NCBI GenBank assembly: GCA_002393905.1
Contig: DGSJ01000050.1
Coordinates: forward strand, 1 to 12,466
Direction of reading: 5' to 3'
Length of the DNA stretch: 12,466 nucleotides
Origin: Caryophanales bacterium UBA4365
GTDB taxonomy: Bacteria > Bacillota_I > Bacilli_A > RFN20 > CAG-826
Part shown: one piece after another, positions 1 through 4,946 of the stretch
Layout of the letters: each line of letters opens with the position of its first letter
Position numbering within the stretch: position 1 is the first letter of the stretch
Position numbers and translations under genes: made by a program
Notes under the pieces: generated by a model
What the model saw: only the letters and a program-made list of their open reading frames with translations
Databases searched by the model: none
What the model was told of the DNA's origin: nothing

Positions 1-39
1 ACCAAACTTCAACAACAAGAAAGTGGTAAACAAGCCTAA
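1..39 (+). CDS. 3' end of an upstream gene (partial, frame uncertain)
   Basis: The window opens inside what is probably the end of another gene on the same strand. The reading frame starting at base 1 ends TKLQQQESGKQA at the TAA of 37-39 and uses codons typical of the neighbours. The frame starting at base 2 is also open and ends at the TAG of 62-64, leaving only 8 bases before the next ATG. A small perfect hairpin follows the first stop (ATCAAAC at 39-45, TTT loop, GTTTGAT at 49-55), which slightly favours the first frame. Too little is visible to name a product. The close spacing suggests an operon with the next gene. Confidence 0.3.
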   Translation, partial: TKLQQQESGKQA

Positions 40-72
40 TCAAACTTTGTTTGATAGAAAGTAGGTTATTCA

Positions 73-474
73 ATGAAAGACAAATTTAGTAAGAAAGAAT
101 TAGTTGGCTATATCATTAGTGGCATTATTGCCATGTTTGGTTTAGTCCTAGTTATCCTCGGCATTGTCGAACGTAACATGGATGTTGTTCCAAGCAAAAA
201 CTTCTTATATCAAGCTGACCAAAAAGTCCAAACTGCTTTAAACATTAAGCTTTCCTTCTGGGAATGGGGACTTATCTTCATGGCTCTTGGAGTCATTATC
301 GCTGTCATCATTCTTTGCGTTTGTGCCAAGAAAGCTGACCGTGAAGTCGACCGTAAACTTCGTCGTCAAGCTCGTGCCTCTAGCGCGATTGATATTAATA
401 GTGAAGTTAAAGCCGCTGTCCAAATCATTGAAGAACCTGCTCCAGCTGAAGAAGTTAAACCAGAAGAGAAATAA
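73..474 (+). CDS. small two-helix membrane protein, function unknown
   Basis: I do not recognise this 133-residue protein. It has a short basic start (MKDKFSKKE), a first hydrophobic helix at about residues 11-33, a loop of roughly 28 residues (probably outside), and a second helix at about 62-85. A highly charged segment follows (KKADREVDRKLRRQAR, about 86-101), then an acidic, proline-containing tail (EEPAPAEEVKPEEK). By the positive-inside rule both ends face the cytoplasm and the tail could bind a partner. The ribosome binding site is weak (AGTAGG at 60-65), which fits translational coupling to the gene before it. A strong terminator follows, so this is the last gene of its operon. The overlapping frames on both strands look like shadows. 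I am confident the gene is real and have no firm idea of its role. Confidence 0.75.
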   Translation: MKDKFSKKELVGYIISGIIAMFGLVLVILGIVERNMDVVPSKNFLYQADQKVQTALNIKLSFWEWGLIFMALGVIIAVIILCVCAKKADREVDRKLRRQARASSAIDINSEVKAAVQIIEEPAPAEEVKPEEK

Positions 475-494
475 TTCTCTTAAAAGTTCAAATT

Positions 495-519
495 AAGCCT
501 TGATATCAAGGCTTTTTTT
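495..519 (+). terminator. intrinsic terminator after the small membrane protein
   Basis: AAGCCTTGAT and ATCAAGGCTT form an essentially perfect palindrome running into seven T residues (513-519). It ends the transcript of the upstream operon. The promoter proposed for the next gene overlaps it. Confidence 0.85.
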
Positions 520-527
520 GATACAAT
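500..527 (+). promoter_or_regulatory. candidate promoter of the antitoxin-like gene, embedded in the terminator
   Basis: TTGATA (500-505) and TACAAT (522-527) with a 16-base spacer fit a sigma-70/SigA promoter. The -35 box lies inside the terminator stem and the T run forms part of the spacer. The start site would fall near 534, giving a very short leader. This is read from consensus only. Confidence 0.45.
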
Positions 528-548
528 GGGCGGTGAGATAACTTGATT

Positions 549-779
549 ATGAATTTAAGCCCTGAATTATATGATCTTTCAAATAAATGCAAAGAATTAG
601 GTGAGCCCATTGTTATAACAAAAGATGGAAAGCCTGAACTTGTTGTAATGTCTTTTGATGTTTATCAGCGTCGTCTAGATTTAATAAAGTTAAAAGAAAA
701 ACTTATTGATGCTGAACCGGAAGGCAAATATTACACCTTAGAAGAATTAGATGCTTCGTTAAAAAAGCTCCTTTCATAA
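549..779 (+). CDS. solitary Phd/YefM-type antitoxin-like protein
   Basis: A 76-residue protein that matches the type II antitoxin Phd/YefM pattern: a short N-terminal segment, then EPIVITKDGKPELVVMSFDVYQ, the family's characteristic strand-turn-strand core. A charged helix (LIKLKEKLIDAE) and a C-terminal tail (YYTLEELDASLKKLL) follow, of the sort that binds a toxin. The N-terminus is about six residues shorter than the usual MNI-P-S-x-L-R opening, and the frame is closed upstream by a TGA at 534-536. The start is either the ATG at 549 (GGTGAG at 532-537, spacing 11) or a TTG at 543 (spacing 5), which would add two residues; I prefer ATG. No RelE, Doc or YoeB toxin gene sits beside it: a terminator follows at once and the next gene is on the other strand. 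It is either an orphan antitoxin, a remnant, or a small autoregulator. Confidence 0.7.
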   Translation: MNLSPELYDLSNKCKELGEPIVITKDGKPELVVMSFDVYQRRLDLIKLKEKLIDAEPEGKYYTLEELDASLKKLLS

Positions 780-780
780 G

Positions 781-805
781 AAAAAAGCTCCAACGGAGCT
801 TTTTT
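781..805. terminator. bidirectional terminator between the antitoxin-like gene and the glmU-like gene
   Basis: A run of A, GCTCC, an AAC loop, GGAGC and a run of T form a symmetrical hairpin with A and T runs on its two sides. It can therefore end transcription from the left (antitoxin-like gene) and from the right (glmM operon). Confidence 0.88.
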
Positions 806-818
806 AATTACTATGTAA

Positions 819-1484
819 TTATTTGCGTTCAACAACGTTTGTCGGAGTTTTCACAATACTATTGGCAGGATAAACTCCTCTTAACATTGATAGTGGATAA
901 ACAGAGGTGTTCTTTCCAATAATTGTACCTGGATTAAGAACTGATCCACATCCGATATCGGCGTGTTCACCAAGGAAGCCACCAATCTTACGTAAACCAG
1001 TTTCGTAGTCTTTTTCTGCATGGATGACAACGTTACTTCCACCTGATTTTAAATTAGATAAAATAGAACCTGCGCCCATGTGCGCGTAATCACCTAAGAT
1101 CGAATCTCCAACATAGTTATAATGTGGGACTTGGACATGATCAAGGAGAATGGAGTTTTTTAATTCGGAAGAGTTTCCGATAACACACTTCTCTCCGATA
1201 ATGACATTACCACGAAGGAACGCTCCTGGACGAAGTTCAGTATTTGCTCCAATAATGGCCGGAGCCTCGATAGTGGCGGTCTTAGCAATTTTGACGTTTT
1301 CTCCAACAAGAATTCCTGGTTCAATTTCTGTGTAACCTGGAATACCAGATTCAACAAGTTTTGCACAGATTTCTTTAATTTGAGGCAGGATTTGCCAAGG
1401 ATATTGACTATTTTCGAAGACTTCTTTTAAGAATGGAATATGACACTCAAAGAGGTCTTTTGTTTCAACAAGTTTCTTATTCAC
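819..1484 (-). CDS. GlmU C-terminal-like left-handed beta-helix acetyltransferase
   Basis: A 221-residue protein whose residues about 50-210 are imperfect hexapeptide repeats (IIGANTELRPGAFLRGNVIIGEKCVIGNSSEL and onward in the same rhythm), the left-handed beta-helix fold of acyl/acetyltransferases. The segment VPHYNYVGDSILGD (119-132) matches the GlmU acetyltransferase site with H121 at the catalytic histidine, and AHMGAGSILSNL (135-146) matches the following GlmU loop. The N-terminal nucleotidyltransferase half of GlmU is absent; instead there are about 50 helical residues including a PWQILPQIKE segment. I infer acetylation of glucosamine-1-phosphate, the step after GlmM, in the cytoplasm. 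The start is GTG at 1484, with AGAGGA 8 bases upstream; it overlaps the end of glmM by 8 bases, so translation is probably coupled. Other acceptors or a nucleotidyl-sugar role cannot be excluded. Confidence 0.8.
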   Translation of the reverse strand: MNKKLVETKDLFECHIPFLKEVFENSQYPWQILPQIKEICAKLVESGIPGYTEIEPGILVGENVKIAKTATIEAPAIIGANTELRPGAFLRGNVIIGEKCVIGNSSELKNSILLDHVQVPHYNYVGDSILGDYAHMGAGSILSNLKSGGSNVVIHAEKDYETGLRKIGGFLGEHADIGCGSVLNPGTIIGKNTSVYPLSMLRGVYPANSIVKTPTNVVERK

Positions 1485-3114
1485 TAACGTATCCTCTTTT
1501 CTTAATTACGTTATAGATTTGTTCAATATAACGGTTACATTCATCTAAGCTATCAAGTTCAAGCATGATACGCACAACTGGTTCAGTACCAGATTGACGT
1601 AAGATGGCTCGACCATTGTCACCAATCTCTTTGTTTACCTTTTCAAATGCTGCTTTAACTTCTTCATCTTCAACAACAGCAGCCTTATTCGTGACTCTCA
1701 CATTCTTTAAGACTTGTGGAAGAACTTTGACTGGTGCAACAAGTTTAGATAAGGATTGTTTACTATCAAGCATTGCTTCCACAATATTGATAGCTGTAAG
1801 GACGCCATCACCTGTGGTGGCGTACTTTCGAATAATAATGTGTCCAGATTGTTCTCCACCTAAGTAGTAACCAGATTTCATCATTTCTTCGTAAACGAAG
1901 CGGTCACCAACTTTGGTTTGAACATTCTTAATACCAATCGCTTTAAGAGCTTTAGTTAAACCAGAGTTAGACATAATTGTGGTAACAACTGTGTCTCCAT
2001 TTAATTTGTCTTCAGATTTAAGTTTTTTAGCGAGAAGATAAATAATTTTATCTCCATCAACTTCATTGCCGTTTTCATCAACAGCAATACATCGATCAGC
2101 ATCGCCATCAAAAGCAAAACCAACATCAAGATGGTTTTCTTTACAGAAGTCTTTAAAGTGGTCGATGTGAGTACTACCAGCGTTTAAATTAACATTTAAT
2201 CCGTTTGGTTCATTGTTCACAATGTAAACATTGGCACCTAAAGCATCAAAAACAGATTTCGCAATCATCCATGATGCCCCATTAGCAGTATCTAAACCAA
2301 TCTTTAATCCTTTAAAGGAGTGAACCGCGATGGAGATTAAGTAAGCAATATAACGATTTCTTCCACTGGAGTAGTCGTTAATTGTGCCAATATTTTCTCT
2401 TGTTGCGAGTGGAAGATCTTCTCCTTCCACACCAAGTTTCTTTAAGTCATGATCGATATATGCTTCGCATAAGTAAGCTACTGAATCTTCTAACTTTTCA
2501 CCTTTGGCGTTAATGACTTTAATACCGTTATCATAGAATGGGTTATGAGAAGCAGTAATCATTACTCCACAATCAAATCCATCTTTTCTAGTAATATAAG
2601 AAACGCTAGGTGTGGTGGTAACGTGCAGTAAGCACACATCCGCACCTGAAGCAGCTAAACCAGCTGCGACAGCGTACTCAAGCATATAAGAAGAACGTCT
2701 AGTATCTTTACCAATAACGATTCTTGGTCGATATCCTGGTTTTACTCCGGTGTATTCTGGATTAGAGTAGAACCAACCTAAGAAACGACCAATTTTATAG
2801 GCGTGATCCGCGGTTAATACTTTATTCACTTCTCCACGGAATCCATCTGTTCCAAAATATTTTGTTTTAATATCCTCTCCAATGGAGACTTTTAATTGTT
2901 GACCACGGTGAATGGTGACTGAATCATGAAGTAATTCATCAGTGGTCACTTTAAAAAGTTCACCAAGTTCAATAATCTTGTCTAGTGATGGAGTGGATTC
3001 TCCACTTTCCCATTTCGAAACTGATTGACGTGAAACATTCATCATCTTGGCTAGTTTCTCTTGGGAAATATCATTCATTGTTCGTAAATGAACGATTTTC
3101 TCTGCTAATGTCAT
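1477..3114 (-). CDS. glmM: XRE DNA-binding domain fused to phosphoglucosamine mutase
   Basis: Residues 1-65 are a complete XRE/HTH_3 domain (SQEKLAKMMNVSRQSVSKWE at 17-36, then STPSLDKIIELGELF). After a linker of about 20 residues, 85-545 are a full GlmM: KYFGTDGFRG at 85-94, active-site serine S189 in TASHNP, magnesium loop DGDADR at 336-341, sugar loop GGEQSG at 419-424 and phosphate loop RQSGTEP at 506-512. GlmM converts glucosamine-6-phosphate to glucosamine-1-phosphate for UDP-GlcNAc and is normally about 450 residues with no DNA-binding part. All catalytic motifs are intact, so it should be an active enzyme. The start ATG has GGAGGT (3121-3126, read on minus) six bases upstream, and the helix-turn-helix is in the same open frame, so the fusion is not a frameshift artefact. 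Divergent nagB and promoter-proximal repeats suggest that it regulates itself and perhaps nagB (inference). Confidence 0.93.
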   Translation of the reverse strand: MTLAEKIVHLRTMNDISQEKLAKMMNVSRQSVSKWESGESTPSLDKIIELGELFKVTTDELLHDSVTIHRGQQLKVSIGEDIKTKYFGTDGFRGEVNKVLTADHAYKIGRFLGWFYSNPEYTGVKPGYRPRIVIGKDTRRSSYMLEYAVAAGLAASGADVCLLHVTTTPSVSYITRKDGFDCGVMITASHNPFYDNGIKVINAKGEKLEDSVAYLCEAYIDHDLKKLGVEGEDLPLATRENIGTINDYSSGRNRYIAYLISIAVHSFKGLKIGLDTANGASWMIAKSVFDALGANVYIVNNEPNGLNVNLNAGSTHIDHFKDFCKENHLDVGFAFDGDADRCIAVDENGNEVDGDKIIYLLAKKLKSEDKLNGDTVVTTIMSNSGLTKALKAIGIKNVQTKVGDRFVYEEMMKSGYYLGGEQSGHIIIRKYATTGDGVLTAINIVEAMLDSKQSLSKLVAPVKVLPQVLKNVRVTNKAAVVEDEEVKAAFEKVNKEIGDNGRAILRQSGTEPVVRIMLELDSLDECNRYIEQIYNVIKKRGYVSE

Positions 3115-3128
3115 AAATTGACCTCCAG

Positions 3129-3147
3129 CCGCAATTACTGGTTGCGG
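3129..3147. promoter_or_regulatory. inverted repeat in the glmM leader (operator or RNA hairpin)
   Basis: CCGCAA, 7 bases, TTGCGG is a perfect 6+6 inverted repeat lying just upstream of the glmM ribosome binding site (3121-3126). In the RNA it could form a hairpin. An alternative pairing, CCAG with CTGG, would involve bases flanking the ribosome binding site. As DNA it is a plausible operator for the XRE domain. Part of it recurs upstream of capE (8777-8789). Confidence 0.5.
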
Positions 3148-3156
3148 TGTTATTAA

Positions 3157-3175
3157 ATCTTGCTATATCTTGCTA
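3157..3175 (-). repeat. tandem 9-base direct repeat at the glmM promoter
   Basis: Read on the minus strand, TAGCAAGAT occurs twice with a 10-base period (3167-3175 and 3157-3165). One helical turn between copies places both on the same face of DNA. The first copy overlaps the expected -10 position of the glmM promoter, so the pair is a candidate regulator binding site. Confidence 0.5.
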
Positions 3176-3195
3176 CATAAGTAAGTTCTTGTCAA
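3167..3195 (-). promoter_or_regulatory. candidate promoter of the glmM operon
   Basis: On the minus strand TTGACA (3190-3195) is a perfect -35 box. Seventeen bases further is CAAGAT (3167-3172), which keeps A2, A5 and T6 of the -10 consensus but is otherwise weak. A strong -35 with a poor -10 fits a regulated promoter. The -35 box lies about 20 bases from the -35 box of divergent nagB. Confidence 0.45.
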
Positions 3196-3216
3196 TTAAT
3201 TTTATGTAAAGAGGTA

Positions 3217-3245
3217 TTTACAAACTCAAAACTCGTGTCTATAAT
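3217..3245 (+). promoter_or_regulatory. promoter of nagB
   Basis: TTTACA (3217-3222) and a perfect TATAAT (3240-3245) are separated by the ideal 17 bases. The predicted start near 3252 leaves a leader of about 27 bases carrying the GAGGA ribosome binding site at 3266-3270, eight bases before the ATG. Confidence 0.8.
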
Positions 3246-3278
3246 AATGCCCATAAAAACGAAACGAGGACAAAAGCA

Positions 3279-4001
3279 ATGATTGTTAAAGTTTTAAAAC
3301 AAGCCGACATCGATAAAGAGATGGCGGAAGAATTTATCAAAGTCATTAATTCCAAGAAACATCCTGTAATTGGTTTAGCCACAGGTACCTCTCCTTTAGG
3401 TGTCTACGCTAATCTAATTAAAGCTAATAAAGAAGGACGTGTTTCTTTTAAAAATGTCACTACCTTTAATCTTGATGAATATGTTGGATTAGAAGGTACA
3501 CATAACCAATCTTACCGTTACTTTATGAACGATAACCTCTTCGATCATATCGATATTGATAAGAAGAACACTCACGTCTTACTTGGTGTTGGAGACTATG
3601 TCTCTTTCATGAAGAAATATGACAAGATGATCGAAGACGCCGGAGGAATTGATATTCAAATCCTCGGCATTGGTAGTGATGGTCATATCGCTTTTAATGA
3701 ACCAGGCACACCATTTGATTCCTTAACTCACGAAACTGCCCTAACCGAACAAACCATTAAAGATAACTCCCGTTTATTTAACGATATCTCAGAAGTTCCT
3801 ACTCGCGCAGTTACAATGGGATTAAAATCAATTATGAACGCGCGTAAGATTATCTTAGTCGCGACTGGTAAAAACAAAGCTAAAGCCGTCTATGGTTTAA
3901 TCAAAGGACCAATCACTGAAGACATGCCATGCTCTATTCTTCAAAAACATCCAGATTGCACAATCTATGTTGATGAAGATGCTTATTCTTTAGTGAAATA
4001 A
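3279..4001 (+). CDS. nagB: glucosamine-6-phosphate deaminase
   Basis: A 240-residue protein of the size of the Bacillus-type NagB. It interconverts glucosamine-6-phosphate with fructose-6-phosphate plus ammonia in the cytoplasm, feeding amino sugars into glycolysis. The phosphate-binding region GLATGTSPLGVY (32-43) is present. So are the catalytic residues by alignment to the Escherichia coli enzyme: D66 in FNLDEYVGL, and D134, H136 and E141 in GSDGHIAFNEPG. The shorter C-terminus, without the allosteric extension of the E. coli enzyme, is usual in Firmicutes. It stands alone in its transcription unit, with its own promoter and a shared terminator. It is divergent from the DNA-binding GlmM fusion, which uses the same substrate for the opposite, biosynthetic purpose. 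That makes joint regulation from the shared spacer likely (inference). No separate NagR/GamR regulator or nagA is visible here. Confidence 0.96.
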   Translation: MIVKVLKQADIDKEMAEEFIKVINSKKHPVIGLATGTSPLGVYANLIKANKEGRVSFKNVTTFNLDEYVGLEGTHNQSYRYFMNDNLFDHIDIDKKNTHVLLGVGDYVSFMKKYDKMIEDAGGIDIQILGIGSDGHIAFNEPGTPFDSLTHETALTEQTIKDNSRLFNDISEVPTRAVTMGLKSIMNARKIILVATGKNKAKAVYGLIKGPITEDMPCSILQKHPDCTIYVDEDAYSLVK

Positions 4002-4021
4002 CCCATCATCTAAATAAACTA

Positions 4022-4048
4022 AAAAAGTGCGATTATGTCGCACTTTTT
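4022..4048. terminator. bidirectional terminator between nagB and mntP
   Basis: GTGCGA (4027-4032), a five-base loop and TCGCAC (4038-4043) are flanked by A and T runs on the two sides, so the hairpin serves both convergent genes. Confidence 0.88.
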
Positions 4049-4061
4049 GTTTTGATAATCA

Positions 4062-4697
4062 TTAAATCCCTAAATAATGAGATAAGACAATCCAGACTGC
4101 TAGAACAATTAAAATCACACCAGCGATTATGGATGAAACATCATATTTCCCTTTGAGGAGTTTTTCAAAGAACTTCCCTAAGAAAACTCCGAGAAGGGAA
4201 ATAATAAATGTGGTCACCATAATAATCACCACGTGCAACCAAATTGTTGAAGTAGTGGAGATTCCAGCGTGGAAACTCACTCCAACAGCGAGTGCGTCTA
4301 TCGCGGTCGCGATCGACATAATAAATACTTCTTTAAAGGAATATAACTTCAAGACTTTCTCTTCTTTAGGTTTCTTGAGATTAATGATCCCCTCAATAAA
4401 CATCTTCCCTCCAATAATAAGAAGTGCTGCAAAAGAGATCCAGGTGACCACAAGCGCCATAATTTTTCCCGCTTGTTCTCCACCTGCTACCCCAACTATT
4501 TGGGAAATACCTTCCACTAACCAATATCCAAGTAAAGGCATTAACGCTTGCATGAGACCAAACATAAAAGCAATCGTTAATCCCTTTTTCTTGTCGATAT
4601 TGGTATAAACCAAAGAATCAACAATGGATACCGCAAAGGCATCCATACTTAGGGCGATTCCGAATAAGAAGACTTGAATAAGAATTTGAGCTGTCAT
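4062..4697 (-). CDS. mntP: manganese efflux pump MntP
   Basis: A 211-residue, very hydrophobic protein with six predicted membrane helices in two repeated halves. Each half carries the family's signature with a buried aspartate: ALSMDAFAVS (D19) and ATAIDALAVGVSF (D134). These are the hallmarks of MntP/YebN, which exports Mn2+ across the cytoplasmic membrane. The central charged loop (KKPKEEKVLK, about 108-117) is cytoplasmic and slightly longer than in the E. coli protein, which accounts for the extra length. The start ATG at 4697 places the first motif at the usual distance from the N-terminus. No ribosome binding site precedes it, and a perfect TATAAT lies only about ten bases upstream, so the mRNA may be leaderless. 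The manganese riboswitch (yybP-ykoY) often found before mntP is therefore absent. It has no obvious link to the sugar genes around it. Confidence 0.93.
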   Translation of the reverse strand: MTAQILIQVFLFGIALSMDAFAVSIVDSLVYTNIDKKKGLTIAFMFGLMQALMPLLGYWLVEGISQIVGVAGGEQAGKIMALVVTWISFAALLIIGGKMFIEGIINLKKPKEEKVLKLYSFKEVFIMSIATAIDALAVGVSFHAGISTTSTIWLHVVIIMVTTFIISLLGVFLGKFFEKLLKGKYDVSSIIAGVILIVLAVWIVLSHYLGI

Positions 4698-4705
4698 TAA
4701 AAAAT

Positions 4706-4711
4706 ATTATA
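4706..4711 (-). promoter_or_regulatory. -10 box of mntP
   Basis: On the minus strand a perfect TATAAT ends eight bases before the mntP ATG, placing the start site at or within a few bases of the start codon. No good -35 box is seen at the usual distance, so I mark only the -10. Confidence 0.5.
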
Positions 4712-4758
4712 GAACTAATCGAAACTATTTATCTTGTTCTTTTTTCTTCTTTTATCCT

Positions 4759-4767
4759 TGTTATAAT
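4759..4767 (+). promoter_or_regulatory. extended -10 promoter of the surface protein gene
   Basis: TGTTATAAT is an exact match to the extended -10 form (TG-n-TATAAT), which can work with a poor -35 box, as here. The predicted start near 4775 gives a leader of about 170 bases. Confidence 0.6.
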
Positions 4768-4774
4768 AATAACA

Positions 4775-4946
4775 ACGAAGACTAATAGTAAGAAACATCT
4801 AGATGCAGATAGATTTTATTGTTATTAGTTTCGCTAGATATTGATCTTTTAGATGATCTTGAAGATTAACTAAGCTTATTAATCTTCTCCTTTATTTAAA
4901 AAGGATGTATCGAAATAATTTATTCAAAAAAAGAAAGGAGAAGAAA
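4775..4946 (+). promoter_or_regulatory. structured leader able to hide the ribosome binding site of the surface protein
   Basis: Three pairings can be read directly. An upstream stem joins ACTAATAGTAA (4781-4791) with TTGTTATTAGT (4819-4829), 11 pairs including two G-U. A second joins GAAGATTAA (4861-4869) with TTAATCTTC (4879-4887), nine perfect pairs. The third joins TCTTCTCCTTT (4883-4893) with AAAGGAGAAGA (4934-4944), eleven perfect pairs that cover the whole Shine-Dalgarno sequence. The second and third share bases 4883-4887 and cannot form together. That is the layout of a translational on/off switch. I do not recognise a known riboswitch class, and the ligand or trigger is unknown. Confidence 0.55.
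4934..4940 (+). promoter_or_regulatory. ribosome binding site that decides the surface protein start
   Basis: AAAGGAG ends six bases before the ATG at 4947, ideal spacing. The in-frame ATG at 4905 has an AAGG directly touching it with no spacing and would add 14 basic residues before the signal peptide. The 4947 start is therefore preferred. Confidence 0.85.

Noticed and set aside
543..779. A complete toxin-antitoxin pair.
   Set aside because: Only the antitoxin-like half is present; the flanks are a terminator on each side and no toxin-like frame is found.
1150..1335. Plus-strand open frames opposite the glmU-like gene, glmM (1604-1867) and mntP (4129-4608).
   Set aside because: They are antisense shadows of well-supported genes, lack ribosome binding sites and have no recognisable domains.
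3157..3175. A CRISPR or satellite repeat.
   Set aside because: There are just two short copies with a one-base gap, better explained as a regulatory site or slippage; no CRISPR array or cas gene is seen anywhere.
4905..4946. Longer start for the surface protein (ATG at 4905, 14 extra residues).
   Set aside because: The AAGG touches the ATG with no spacing, while the ATG at 4947 has an ideal AAAGGAG six bases upstream and begins a textbook signal peptide.
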